40,646 nt of DNA from JAOZHU01 sp964632845 (GTDB lineage: Archaea; Thermoproteota; Bathyarchaeia; Bathyarchaeales; Bathycorpusculaceae). The notes beneath the pieces are model-generated. The model ran no database searches. It saw only the letters and a list, made by a program, of their open reading frames with translations, and had not been told where the DNA came from. This document shows, one piece after another, positions 1 through 7,413 of the stretch. The stretch spans positions 1-40,646 of the forward strand of contig CAZWDU010000016.1 of assembly GCA_964632845.1 (NCBI GenBank), written 5' to 3'. Position numbers and translations under genes: made by a program. How positions within the stretch are numbered: position 1 is the stretch's first letter; the number at the start of each line of letters is the position of its first letter.

Positions 1-33
1 ATCCGCGAGAAACTGGGCTTAGACTCGCAGTAA
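1..33 (+). CDS. 3' end of an upstream gene (partial)
   Basis: The first 33 bases read as ten codons ending in TAA (peptide IREKLGLDSQ). It lies 26 bases upstream of the HAD phosphatase start, as expected for a preceding co-directional gene. Too little remains to name the product, and a chance open frame cannot be excluded. Confidence 0.35.
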   Translation: MREKLGLDSQ

Positions 34-59
34 CCGCTTTGCAACGTTGTGTTCTAAAA

Positions 60-719
60 ATGTTCGAGGCAGTTATCTTTGACTGGGACGGAACATTAGC
101 GGACACTATACAAATGGTTACTGCGTCCTTCCAAAAAATCCTCACCGAAGTACATTGCAAAGTAAGTAACGAGTTTATTGAGCGGCGCATTGGAATTGGC
201 GCAGCCGAAACCTTCCGAGAAGCACTACAAGCATCAGGAGCAAGTTTTGATGAAGCCTTGATTAAGCGGCTTGTAAACAAGAAAATTCAAGCTGAAATTG
301 ACTTAAGCAGCACCGTGAACATGTTCGCGGGCGCCGTGGAACTACTAAGGTCTCTGCAAGGCAAAGTTAAGCTGGCTTTGGCTTCAATGAACAACCGTGG
401 CGTCATCGACCACATGCTCAAGGCACTGGATGTTCAGAGATTCTTTGATGTAATACTCACAGTAGACGAGGTGCACAGTTCCAAGCCTGACCCTGAAATT
501 TTCTTGAAGAGCGCATTGAAGCTGAGATGCCACCCTGCGAAGTGCGTGGTTGTGGAGGACTCTATTTTCGGCGTTAAAGCAGCTAAAGCGGCAAAAATGG
601 GCTGTGTTGCGGTTCTTACAGGCGTGTATGCACGAGAAGAACTGGAAAAGGCAAAGCCTGATCTAATTGTTAATTCTTTGACTGAACGAAACGAACTCCT
701 CCAGTTCATTCTTCAATAG
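60..719 (+). CDS. HAD-family hydrolase (phosphoglycolate phosphatase / beta-phosphoglucomutase-like)
   Basis: A 219-residue haloacid dehalogenase-superfamily phosphatase, cytosolic. Motif I is FDWDGTLADT near the N-terminus (nucleophile Asp8, general acid Asp10), motif II is the LASMNN region near residue 108, and motifs III/IV are KPDPEIF and VVVEDSIFGVKAA, followed by the usual GCVAVLTG strand. A helical cap domain sits between motifs I and II, as in subfamily IA enzymes. I chose ATG 60 rather than the upstream TTG at 39 because the family begins immediately before the FDWDGT motif. The substrate cannot be read from sequence; small sugar phosphates or phosphoglycolate are typical for this group. 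Confidence 0.85.
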   Translation: MFEAVIFDWDGTLADTIQMVTASFQKILTEVHCKVSNEFIERRIGIGAAETFREALQASGASFDEALIKRLVNKKIQAEIDLSSTVNMFAGAVELLRSLQGKVKLALASMNNRGVIDHMLKALDVQRFFDVILTVDEVHSSKPDPEIFLKSALKLRCHPAKCVVVEDSIFGVKAAKAAKMGCVAVLTGVYAREELEKAKPDLIVNSLTERNELLQFILQ

Positions 720-795
720 CGGGGTTGTACTTTTTCGCGTCTTTAGACGCTAAATGTTAAAATATGTTTCAGTTATAGAATGCTCTGTTGACTTT

Positions 796-2178
796 ATGAA
801 CGTTCCGCGGATAGTGGTAGCAGGCGCGTGCAGCGGCGTTGGCAAAACAACAATTTCCACAGGGTTAATGGGCGCGCTCCGAGACGCAGGCTTCACGGTT
901 CAAGCATTCAAGGTAGGTCCAGACTATATTGACCCGTCGTACCATAGGGCGATAACTGGGCGACCTGCAGGAAACCTTGACGCTTGGATGGTGCCCCAAG
1001 ATCAGATAGTTGAGTTGTTCAGGCGGGAAGCAGTTTCTGCTGACATAGCCGTAGTGGAAGGCGTCATGGGACTCTACGATGGGCTGAGCGGAGTGGATGA
1101 GACAGGAAGCACCGCGCAAATCGCTAAGCTGCTTCGCTGTCCTGTGCTGTTGGTTATTGACGCTTATTCTATGGCGCGCACAGTCGCCGCCGTGGCACTG
1201 GGCTACAAGAAGTTTGATGAAAACGTCAACATCTCAGGGATTATCCTGAACAGGGTTGGAAGCGCCACTCATGCGGCATGGTGTAAACAGGCAATTGAAG
1301 AGGCTACGACGATACCTGTTGTGGGTTCGTTGCCCTGCAACGCGGAAATTGAGTTGGCTGAAAGGCATTTGGGGCTGATTCCAACGCCTGAGAAAGAGCC
1401 AATGGACAAATTTTTTTCAAAAACCACAAGCTTCGTTCACAACAACGTAGACCTAGACGCAATTATCAAAATTGCGAAGTCAGTTCCTGAAGTTCCCGAA
1501 GTTAGGCATCCGATTTATCCTGCGCGAAAGCATCCAAAAAATGTGACTGTTGGTGTGGCGTTTGACGAAGCCTTCAACTTTTACTACTCAGGCAACCTTG
1601 ACTTGCTTGAGGCTTACGGCGCCGAAATAAACTGCTTCAGCCCAATTCACGACAAAGCGCTTCCCGCGGACGTTGACGGCTTATACATTGGCGGCGGCTT
1701 TCCAGAAATGCTTGCGGGAGAGTTGGAAGCGAACGGAGCCATGCGGCGCGCCATCAAAAAGGCAGCTGACAGAGGCATGCCCATTTACGGTGAATGCGGC
1801 GGGTTAATGTACCTTACAGATGCAATCGTGGATTTTGAGGGCAAGCCATACAGGATGACCGATGTGCTGCACGCTAAAACGTTAATGACAAAAAAGGTTT
1901 TGCTGAATTACGCTCTGGCTGACGTTACGTGCGACACACCATTATCCACGGTAGGTAGCTGCTTGAAAGGACATGAGTTTCACTCTTCCAAAATAGTTGA
2001 TGTCCCCGCAGACGCCGAGTTCGCCTATACTTTGCGAAAAGGCGAGGGCATCGTTGAAAAACGTGATGCTTGGTTGCAGCAGAACGTGTTGGCGTCTTAC
2101 ACGCATCTTCACTTCGCTCAAGACGCGCAAATAGCCCAAACTTTCATAGCCACCTGCAGGCAGTACAAGCACAAGTAA
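796..2178 (+). CDS. cbiA: Cobyrinate (or Ni-sirohydrochlorin) a,c-diamide synthase
   Basis: A glutamine-dependent, ATP-using amidotransferase that amidates the a and c acetate side chains of cobyrinate in B12 synthesis; the paralogous family member CfbB does the same on Ni-sirohydrochlorin for coenzyme F430, and sequence alone does not separate them here. The N-terminal DTBS-like ATPase has a P-loop at residues 10-19 (GACSGVGKTT) and the KVGPDYIDPS motif. The C-terminal class I glutamine amidotransferase half shows GGGFPE, the catalytic Cys in YGECGGLMYL (about residue 335) and a THLHF His motif near the end. The frame is open from 754, but ATG 796 matches the usual family N-terminus; an A/T-rich TATA-like stretch at about 757-766 would suit a near-leaderless transcript. 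No other cobalamin genes are nearby. Confidence 0.88.
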   Translation: MNVPRIVVAGACSGVGKTTISTGLMGALRDAGFTVQAFKVGPDYIDPSYHRAITGRPAGNLDAWMVPQDQIVELFRREAVSADIAVVEGVMGLYDGLSGVDETGSTAQIAKLLRCPVLLVIDAYSMARTVAAVALGYKKFDENVNISGIILNRVGSATHAAWCKQAIEEATTIPVVGSLPCNAEIELAERHLGLIPTPEKEPMDKFFSKTTSFVHNNVDLDAIIKIAKSVPEVPEVRHPIYPARKHPKNVTVGVAFDEAFNFYYSGNLDLLEAYGAEINCFSPIHDKALPADVDGLYIGGGFPEMLAGELEANGAMRRAIKKAADRGMPIYGECGGLMYLTDAIVDFEGKPYRMTDVLHAKTLMTKKVLLNYALADVTCDTPLSTVGSCLKGHEFHSSKIVDVPADAEFAYTLRKGEGIVEKRDAWLQQNVLASYTHLHFAQDAQIAQTFIATCRQYKHK

Positions 2179-2318
2179 ATGCTGTCTTGCATTTTGACAG
2201 CTTTTGACATGTGCAGTTGTAGGTGAAAAATTAAGCTGCAATGCGGTTTTGATATAGAAGATTTTTCCATAAGCGTTATTTACGCCTGCACATAAAAATA
2301 GACGATGGGGAAAGGAGA

Positions 2319-2501
2319 GTGAACGAAGGGCAACTAACGCCCGTCAGTAAAGTCACGTGTGACCACGCAAAACAGAGGCTATACGTGCAGAGGCACTTCG
2401 ACATACTAAACGGCTTCGAATTCACCGTGACAAGATGCTGTAATTGCCATACGACGCTTGCGCTGGAAGTAAAAAGGCTAGGAGCTAGTCGCTCATCCTA
2501 G
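2319..2501 (+). CDS. Small Cys/His-containing protein, unknown
   Basis: A 60-residue frame starting at GTG 2319, preceded by a purine-rich GGGGAAAGGAGA. It carries a TCDHA motif and a CCNCH motif about 28 residues apart, which could form one zinc site. I do not recognise a family. Its last codons and stop lie inside the long hairpin at 2471-2508, which is unusual and lowers confidence that the frame is translated to that point; it may instead be part of a non-coding transcript. Confidence 0.45.
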   Translation: MNEGQLTPVSKVTCDHAKQRLYVQRHFDILNGFEFTVTRCCNCHTTLALEVKRLGASRSS

Positions 2502-2508
2502 CCTTTTT
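2471..2508. terminator. Perfect 13-bp inverted repeat with T-run (terminator-like hairpin)
   Basis: Arms AAAAAGGCTAGGA (2471-2483) and TCCTAGCCTTTTT (2496-2508) are perfectly complementary around a 12-base loop; four loop-proximal bases on each side could pair further. The right arm ends in five T, so it resembles an intrinsic terminator read rightward, and it works symmetrically on the other strand. It overlaps the end of the small frame at 2319-2501. Confidence 0.6.
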
Positions 2509-2665
2509 GCGCGCCTTTGAACCGCAAATAAAACGCTGAAAACTTTTTCACTGAAAGACACGTTTTTTCTTTGTACTGCGTTTCAAGAAGTTTTGCTGTT
2601 GATTTGCAATTCATAAGCGTAATATTTCACGCCAGCCGCAATTGAATAGTAGACGAGGCAGGTAA

Positions 2666-3982
2666 ATGAAGGGCTCATTTTCCGCGGCGACAAGGAAAGC
2701 AGCAAGCGCAATTTTAATCATATGCATAGTTTCAGCCAGCGTTGTGCTTTTGGCGTTTTCAGAATTTGCATGGGCAGCGACCGACGATTACATAGTTGTC
2801 AGAGTAGACGGCAGCGTCTCAAAAGTCTGCCAGCTTGTTGGAGATTGGGATATGGAAAGAAACGAGTCAACAGCAAGCTTAACTTACACTCGGTACGGCG
2901 TAGCTGGCACCGACCTTGGAGTTTCATTTGAGCACAACGGTGAACTTGTGTTTCTTTTCGGTGATACAGTTGGACGAAACGCTTTTCCATTATCAGGCAA
3001 AGACGATAGTTTTGCACACACAGCAGATTTCACGGCGGCTGATGGCTTGAATCTCACGTTCTACACGGGTAAGCCTGAAAGGTTTCTGCCGCCATGGGTG
3101 GCCGGCATCTCTCAAAGCGCTTTCGAAGTGCCCATGGAAGGCGTTGAAGTTAACGGTGCAGCCTATGTTTTCTTCACCACAAACCACACGCAAGAGCAAA
3201 CAATGGGCGACGCCATGCTTGCAAAACTCAATGATGAAACCTTGAACTTCACTTACCTCTACACGTTCTCAACCGACAAATTCATTAACGTGCACACGGC
3301 AGTCGTTGAAAATCGGCTGTTAAGTGGGCTTCCCGAATCCACAGGCGAAGGATTACTCATCTGGGGAAGCGGAGAATACAGGGCAAGTGATCCATACTTG
3401 GCGTTTATGCCGTTGGACTCGATTGAAGATAAATCAGCTCTGTGCTATTTTGCTGGACTGACCGACGAGGGAAACCCAATCTGGAGCAAAAACGAAGCAG
3501 CTGCACAACCTCTTTTCCATGACCCAGTCATCGGCGAATTATCTGTAGCTTGGAACCAGTATCTTGAACGCTGGATAATGCTTTATGCAGGCGTTGCAAT
3601 GCGCTCAGCGCCGCAACCATGGGGAAACTGGTCTGAAAAGCAAGTGCTGTTTAACCCCTTCTCTGACAATGGGTATGGATATTTTATTCACTTGCCTGGT
3701 CACGATAACGTCACGGATCCTTTAAGGGCAGATGAAATAGGCGGTCCATATGGACCATACATAATTGACAGGTTCACAACAGGCAACGAGCAAAATTCAA
3801 CGATTTACTTTACCTTGTCAACTTGGAACCCGTACACGACGGTTCTGATGCAAGCTCAGCTTGAGAAGTCGCAGCAGCAAATTCCAGAGTTTCCAAGTAT
3901 ACTATCTGTGCTGCTACTCTGTTTTGTGCTTATTGCTGTAGTGTTATGTACACCTTACCGCGGAAGTGCCAAAAGAGTTTAA
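2666..3982 (+). CDS. Secreted, membrane-anchored DUF4185-like beta-propeller protein
   Basis: A 438-residue exported protein. A signal peptide or N-terminal anchor covers residues about 14-38 (ASAILIICIVSASVVLLAF then AWA-A), and a hydrophobic C-terminal segment (about 408-432) ends in basic residues, so it is probably tethered to the outer face of the membrane. The ectodomain has the DUF4185 signature of an early FLFGDT motif and a later VAWNQYLERWIMLY repeat; this family adopts glycosidase-like five-bladed propellers. Several NxT/NxS sequons are present. Substrate is unknown. It is the last chromosomal gene before the attL repeat, and in the empty locus it would lie downstream of tRNA-Ala. 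Confidence 0.65.
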   Translation: MKGSFSAATRKAASAILIICIVSASVVLLAFSEFAWAATDDYIVVRVDGSVSKVCQLVGDWDMERNESTASLTYTRYGVAGTDLGVSFEHNGELVFLFGDTVGRNAFPLSGKDDSFAHTADFTAADGLNLTFYTGKPERFLPPWVAGISQSAFEVPMEGVEVNGAAYVFFTTNHTQEQTMGDAMLAKLNDETLNFTYLYTFSTDKFINVHTAVVENRLLSGLPESTGEGLLIWGSGEYRASDPYLAFMPLDSIEDKSALCYFAGLTDEGNPIWSKNEAAAQPLFHDPVIGELSVAWNQYLERWIMLYAGVAMRSAPQPWGNWSEKQVLFNPFSDNGYGYFIHLPGHDNVTDPLRADEIGGPYGPYIIDRFTTGNEQNSTIYFTLSTWNPYTTVLMQAQLEKSQQQIPEFPSILSVLLLCFVLIAVVLCTPYRGSAKRV

Positions 3983-4006
3983 CAAGTGAACTGGATTAGA
4001 GTTTGA

Positions 4007-4055
4007 GAGTGGACCGGGCGGGATTTGAACCCGCGGCTTCTTGATTGCGAATCAA
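4007..4055. repeat. attL: displaced 3' half of tRNA-Ala (49-bp direct repeat)
   Basis: Identical base for base to 23622-23670. It spans from just beyond the tRNA 3' end to the anticodon loop and stem. Only the 3' half of a tRNA is present, so this is an integration scar and not a tRNA gene. The first base outside differs on each side (A 4006 versus G 23621; A 4056 versus G 23671), which fixes the repeat limits. Confidence 0.95.
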
Positions 4056-4948
4056 ATCAGAAACCTACGGTTTCTGAACTTCCCTTTCCAGACGGCTTCT
4101 ATGATTGGCTTGTGAAGGATGACGCGCATAAACCGTACGTGGCGCGGTACATGGAGAGCTACGCCCGAGAATTTCAGCATTGCCTGGCGAATAGGAACTG
4201 TGACGCTTTGCAATCGCTTACGGCGGGTAAACAGCGGCTTGTCATGGCTTCACTCAGCGCGTTAGCAAAGTTCACTGGCGTCTATCCAGTTTGGAAGGGG
4301 TTGGTGAAGCAGTACAATCTCAAGTGGTCGGGAAAATCGAAAGACCAAGTTGTAATTGAAAGGTTGACGAGCATTCGAGACCCAGAGGAGATTTGGCAGT
4401 GGATTATCGACGTGAAGCGGAAGCTTCCAAACCTAACAGACTTCGCAGACTTGATGGCGATTTCAGGCCTGCGATTCGGCGAGTCAGTCAACAGCTACAA
4501 CCTCATAATCAGACTAGCCGCTAGTGAAGGCGTGAAGCTTGTTTTGAATGGCAACGGTAAGTCGCGGGTCAGCGGGTACTTCAACATGGAGAAATCAACG
4601 CTTGAGCACTTCTGGTTCCCAGAGCTATTCCTAAGACGCACAAAGAAAGCGTTCATCAGCTTTGTTCCTTTCAAGCTTGTGGACAGGATTTCGAAAGCGG
4701 CGCCGTTGAACTTGTGCGGTATTCAAACGGCGGTTAAGCGGTGTTTGGGTTTGCGGTTCAGCGACATCCGTGAGATGCATGGCAGCTTCTTAACCAAGTA
4801 CCTGAAGGAGCCCGAGATAGATTTCATTCAGGGCCGTGTCACTGGGACGGTGTTTATGACGAATTACTTTAATCCTGCTGTGGTTGCGGATTTGCGGACG
4901 CGGGTGTTTCAGGGCATAGCGGAGATACAGGAGAAGGTGAAAGCGTGA
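4025..4948 (+). CDS. int: SSV-type tyrosine recombinase, C-terminal fragment int(C)
   Basis: Catalytic part of an archaeal SSV-type integrase that recombines the circular element with the tRNA gene. Numbered from TTG 4025, the active-site candidates are R150 (SGLRFGES), R249 and H252 (REMHGSF), R271 (QGRV) and nucleophile Tyr281 (MTNYFNP). Residues 2-10 are encoded by the antisense of the tRNA att core. In the excised circle this frame joins exactly to 23445-23670 (offset 19,615 bp, same phase), giving 372 codons. The TTG is therefore not the native start; in the integrated state the fragment probably lacks a proper promoter and start. It is followed by a GTGA overlap with the next small gene. 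Confidence 0.92.
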   Translation: MNPRLLDCESNQKPTVSELPFPDGFYDWLVKDDAHKPYVARYMESYAREFQHCLANRNCDALQSLTAGKQRLVMASLSALAKFTGVYPVWKGLVKQYNLKWSGKSKDQVVIERLTSIRDPEEIWQWIIDVKRKLPNLTDFADLMAISGLRFGESVNSYNLIIRLAASEGVKLVLNGNGKSRVSGYFNMEKSTLEHFWFPELFLRRTKKAFISFVPFKLVDRISKAAPLNLCGIQTAVKRCLGLRFSDIREMHGSFLTKYLKEPEIDFIQGRVTGTVFMTNYFNPAVVADLRTRVFQGIAEIQEKVKA

Positions 4949-5130
4949 GTGTTGGTATGTGTTTTCTGAAAGAGGGTAGACCAGTCAGCTTCACAAATAC
5001 CCACTTGTGGCGCTTCATGCAATTTTGTAAATTTGGTGTAGAAAATAAACCAAGTGTGCCGACTGCGATTAACACTTTGCTGTTTACAGGTTTTCGGAAA
5101 ACAGAATTTGGAGGTTTGATTTTCCCATGA
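4945..5130 (+). CDS. Small protein of unknown function
   Basis: A 61-residue frame that overlaps the integrase stop by GTGA (GTG 4945) with a GGTGA ribosome-binding motif just upstream, and whose own stop overlaps the next start by ATGA. That phasing argues for translation as part of the int operon. The sequence has no recognisable domain and moderately low complexity of motif content; ATG 4957 is an alternative start. It could be a decayed frame. Confidence 0.45.
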   Translation: MSVGMCFLKEGRPVSFTNTHLWRFMQFCKFGVENKPSVPTAINTLLFTGFRKTEFGGLIFP

Positions 5131-5393
5131 AAAACACAATTCCCCTACAAACAACATGTGTAAACCTAGAGAAGTATATAGGAGAACCAAAACGGAAAAA
5201 ACATTATTTCAAAGACGCCACTCGGCGAATATCTGAGCAGCAAATCCAGAAGCTTCTCAAGTGCAAAGACTGCCAGGAACACCCAGTGCTCTATATCCAA
5301 GTTGCGACTGGGAAGAAGCGGCGCCAAGTAGGCATATGCACTAAGGATTGGGAAGGGATGGCGGATACGGTTATCGGATGGAACGGAGAATGA
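5127..5393 (+). CDS. Small CxxC-containing basic protein, unknown
   Basis: An 88-residue frame starting at ATG 5127, with a good GGAGGT Shine-Dalgarno about ten bases upstream and an ATGA overlap with the preceding gene. It is Lys/Arg-rich, has a short KCKDCQEH motif near residue 50 and a following beta-rich stretch, so nucleic-acid binding is possible. No family is recognised. It lies between int(C) and the 98-aa protein, in one overlapping set. Confidence 0.6.
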   Translation: MKNTIPLQTTCVNLEKYIGEPKRKKHYFKDATRRISEQQIQKLLKCKDCQEHPVLYIQVATGKKRRQVGICTKDWEGMADTVIGWNGE

Positions 5394-5683
5394 CTGAACC
5401 GAAATACATCTATTTCAGATTTGAAGGTTACAGCAAAACAGGTAAGACCAAACATTGGAAAGTTTACGCAAAAGAAGATGATACATTGCTTGGAGAAATC
5501 GGTTTCGATGCTGCGTGGTGGAGCTATGACTTCTATCCAGCACCAAACATGAAGTTCGAGAAGCATTGTATGCGTGACATTGCCGATTTCTGCGAGGAAC
5601 AAGAGAAACTCTGGAGACAGCACAACAGGGAATTAATGAAAGGTCTGAAAGAAATCACCGACAAAATTCTTTCTAATACATAG
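5390..5683 (+). CDS. Small virus/plasmid-type protein with WKV-LGEI-W pattern
   Basis: A 97-residue protein starting at ATG 5390, which overlaps the upstream stop by ATGA and has GGAG four bases before it. The pattern W-x-V-(YA)K...LLGEIGFDAAWWSYDFYP...CMRDIADF resembles small proteins I know from many phages and archaeal elements (a WKV...LG-I-W...Y-F-P arrangement), whose function is not established. It is predicted soluble, with beta-strands followed by two helices. It closes the int operon before the palindrome-rich non-coding zone. Confidence 0.65.
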   Translation: MTEPKYIYFRFEGYSKTGKTKHWKVYAKEDDTLLGEIGFDAAWWSYDFYPAPNMKFEKHCMRDIADFCEEQEKLWRQHNRELMKGLKEITDKILSNT

Positions 5684-5756
5684 TCTCAGTTTTTGTGGGC
5701 AGTTAGCCTAGCCTTTTCTCGCAAAGTCTGCCACTCCAGAATGAACGGCATCGTTT

Positions 5757-5802
5757 GTTCTGGAACTTGTTTCATCCTAAGTTCTGGAACTTAGTGTTTC
5801 AT
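5757..5802. repeat. Two iteron-like direct repeats
   Basis: GTTCTGGAACTT occurs at 5757-5768 and 5781-5792, each followed shortly by GTTTCAT (5769-5775 and 5796-5802). The second copy sits inside the 18-bp palindrome CTAAGTTCTGGAACTTAG (5777-5794, 8-bp arms). Direct repeats of this size are common in replication origins and operator clusters. Confidence 0.6.
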
Positions 5803-5851
5803 TTCTCAGGTGCACAGAAAACAAACGCTGTGTATAGTGCCAAGCTTTCAA

Positions 5852-5867
5852 CCCCTTATATAAGGGG
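5852..5867. repeat. Perfect 16-bp palindrome
   Basis: CCCCTTATATAAGGGG is perfectly self-complementary with no spacer. The centre TTATATAA also looks like a TATA box, so it may be a promoter overlapped by an operator. Confidence 0.6.
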
Positions 5868-5887
5868 GCTATAGTCTCCTCGATGCT

Positions 5888-5906
5888 CTGTTGCGTTACG
5901 CAACAG
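5888..5906. promoter_or_regulatory. 19-bp palindrome, GCGTTACGC core (copy 1)
   Basis: CTGTTGCGTTACGCAACAG has nine-base arms around a single T. Its core TGNTGCGTTACGCANCA recurs at 23362-23378 in front of int(N), with the variable position changed on both arms in a compensating way. This suggests a shared protein-binding site or conserved hairpin. Confidence 0.6.
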
Positions 5907-5917
5907 CATATCTCACT

Positions 5918-5934
5918 TGACCCTTTAAGGGTCA
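5918..5934. repeat. 17-bp perfect palindrome
   Basis: TGACCCTTTAAGGGTCA, eight-base arms around one T, twelve bases after the previous palindrome. Candidate operator or hairpin. Confidence 0.55.
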
Positions 5935-5970
5935 CTCCCTGAAAGAAAGCTTCCTTTGTTAAGTAGCGAA

Positions 5971-5991
5971 CTTTAGATTAACAGTCTAAAG
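5971..5991. repeat. 7-bp stem, 7-base loop
   Basis: CTTTAGA and TCTAAAG flank a TTAACAG loop. Part of the same palindrome ladder. Confidence 0.45.
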
Positions 5992-6059
5992 CATGGAAAA
6001 CCCACGCCTAAACTCGAAAATTTAACAAAATTGTAAGGTGTACCTCAACTCTACGCACT

Positions 6060-6096
6060 ATGTTATTTAACATGCCCACTCCTATTTTATTGGGCG
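6060..6096. terminator. Two short inverted repeats after the leftward operon
   Basis: ATGTTATTTAACAT (6060-6073) and GCCCA...TGGGC with an A/T-rich loop (6074-6096) lie just beyond the stop of the last leftward gene (6102). Their position suits transcription termination of the leftward operon, but archaeal terminators are mainly T-rich tracts, so this is tentative. Confidence 0.4.
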
Positions 6097-6101
6097 TTCT
6101 T

Positions 6102-6209
6102 CTACACTTTGTCAGGTAGTTCCGTCACTGTTATCTCAATACAGAACTCGCTCTTGCCTGATTTCACAATGAAGGTTTTCTTCTGTTGATTAAGCTTTCT
6201 AATTTCCAT
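6102..6209 (-). CDS. 35-aa small beta-rich protein
   Basis: Starts at ATG 6209, inside the last codons of the ATPase gene, and has the motif AGGTGAT six bases upstream. It is 35 residues, with a basic N-terminus (MEIRKLNQQKK) and an alternating hydrophobic C-terminal half, suggesting two beta-strands. No TM segment or known family. The overlap and Shine-Dalgarno support translation with the ATPase. Confidence 0.55.
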   Translation of the reverse strand: MEIRKLNQQKKTFIVKSGKSEFCIEITVTELPDKV

Positions 6210-7017
6210 TTTTATCACCTTCCTGTGGTGCTTCATGTACTCGCAACGTCTGCCGAATGTACTGCTGAAGCGCACGCTTCACCTGCATAGGTTTCCACTC
6301 TACTCCCGTCTGCTCCTTCAACGTTTTACAGATAACGCTGAAGTTGCCAGTGGAAGCGTAGAGGGACGCGATCTTGTTAGGTGTGCCCTTCAGCTCCAAT
6401 TCCTCATCTGTGAGTTGTCGCTCGAGAGTGAACGGTGCAATGTCCAAAGTGTCAAAGGGCAACGTAGCTTTTGGAAAGTCACGGACCGTTATGAGGTCCT
6501 CATTCCACTTGCACTTGATCTTTGCAACAAACTCGTTGCCGAACACTTGTTTCTTGACGATCATGCCTGTGAGCTCACTATCTTTCCAAGTGTCCAGATC
6601 CTTGATGTCCTGCAGAATGAAAATCCAATGCCCAAAGAACTTACGGACCACAAAGACACTATGCCGTATCTTGCGGGTTAACCCGCTGAGCGGCGAACGT
6701 GTGTCGTCATGGATTGCGGCTTCGTCTAGAATAAAGAGTTTCTTTCCTACTTGGTGCGCGAACCAGTAATTGACGTCCTGCAGTGAAGTAATTTTCTCGC
6801 CATGGCCGTAAGTGCTCATGTTTGACGCGAAGTAGTCCAGGCATTTCTCGTTGAGTCCAATTTCGGCGAATAGGCAGGCGGTGTCGCTTTTTCCTGTGTC
6901 GGGGTTGCCATAGATGACGCAGACTGGGTACTTGTACTGCTTGAAGAATCGCGTGACGATGTTAGCTAAGGCTTCACTGTACGTTGGTGCCTGTGTTGTC
7001 GCTTGAGCGTTTTCCAC
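6199..7017 (-). CDS. P-loop ATPase, probable virion assembly / DNA packaging motor
   Basis: A 272-residue protein starting at GTG 7017 with GGGAGAT just upstream. Walker A is GNPDTGKS (37-44) and Walker B is KKLFILDEA (92-100, D98 E99), followed by a sensor-like FILQD strand near 130. The C-terminal 60 residues look like a helix-turn-helix or winged helix (IASLYASTGNF...MQVKRALQQYI). No TM segment is seen, which differs from classical Zot/pI proteins of inoviruses. Its place at the end of an operon of membrane and surface proteins suggests particle assembly, DNA translocation or packaging. A replication helicase or loader is an alternative. Confidence 0.7.
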   Translation of the reverse strand: MENAQATTQAPTYSEALANIVTRFFKQYKYPVCVIYGNPDTGKSDTACLFAEIGLNEKCLDYFASNMSTYGHGEKITSLQDVNYWFAHQVGKKLFILDEAAIHDDTRSPLSGLTRKIRHSVFVVRKFFGHWIFILQDIKDLDTWKDSELTGMIVKKQVFGNEFVAKIKCKWNEDLITVRDFPKATLPFDTLDIAPFTLERQLTDEELELKGTPNKIASLYASTGNFSVICKTLKEQTGVEWKPMQVKRALQQYIRQTLRVHEAPQEGDKNGN

Positions 7018-7318
7018 TGATCTCCCTCACTCCAGTTTTTCCAACTTTCAGGCCCAGATTTGTTAGCACATCAGCATGCATAATCCATAATGCTTCGCCC
7101 TGAAGCTTGAGCTGCTCGCGCAGGCCTTTCAACCACGCTGCGAATTCAGGGTCCTCACCTTCATACGCCTTGATGTAGAGATCGAGGATTGCGAGTTTGT
7201 CAGCGTTGAGGTTGCAGGCGTAGTCGGCGAGCTCGTTCCGCTTCGCTGCGAGTTTCTGGCTAAGCGTTTGGAGCGTTTGCATTTCGATGTCGTACTTCTT
7301 TTTGGGTTGAAAATTCAC
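6974..7318 (-). CDS. Helical protein of unknown function
   Basis: A 114-residue, mostly alpha-helical protein starting at GTG 7318 in a GTGA overlap with the upstream 32-aa gene; its 3' end overlaps the ATPase start by 44 bases. Residues about 12-75 are rich in Leu/Lys/Glu/Gln (TLQTLSQKLAAKRNELADYA) and could form a helical bundle or coiled coil. No TM, no known family. Tight coupling with the ATPase suggests a partner. Confidence 0.65.
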   Translation of the reverse strand: MNFQPKKKYDIEMQTLQTLSQKLAAKRNELADYACNLNADKLAILDLYIKAYEGEDPEFAAWLKGLREQLKLQGEALWIMHADVLTNLGLKVGKTGVREISGKRSSDNTGTNVQ

Positions 7319-7413
7319 TTTTTAGAGTCACCTTTGAAAATGAGTGGATACAATGAGATTCCCGTGATGAATCCAGCGGCCAAGCCTGCTACAAAGTAGA
7401 CAAGCGCAATCAT
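7315..7413 (-). CDS. 32-aa single-pass membrane microprotein
   Basis: Too short for usual gene callers. ATG 7413 overlaps the upstream stop by ATGA, and its TGA overlaps the next GTG, so it is phased with both neighbours. Residues 1-26 are hydrophobic (MIALVYFVAGLAAGFITGIS then LYPLIF), with a short charged tail ending SKK. A single TM segment with an exposed basic tail is expected, like small virion or inner-membrane assembly proteins. Confidence 0.7.
   Translation of the reverse strand: MIALVYFVAGLAAGFITGISLYPLIFKGDSKK

Larger units (their letters stand above)
5684..6101. other. Palindrome-rich non-coding region between convergent operons
   Basis: About 420 bases with no supported gene, between the rightward int operon and the leftward assembly operon. 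It contains two iteron-like copies (5757-5775 and 5781-5802), then perfect palindromes at 5777-5794, 5852-5867, 5888-5906, 5918-5934, a stem at 5971-5991, and palindromes at 6060-6073 and 6074-6096. Such a spacing is typical of an origin, a partition or regulatory locus, or a structured RNA; none of these is shown directly. Confidence 0.6.

Noticed and set aside
4007..4055. A second tRNA-Ala gene at the left end
   Set aside because: Only the 3' half from the anticodon loop is present, with no 5' half to its right; it is the displaced half left by integration.
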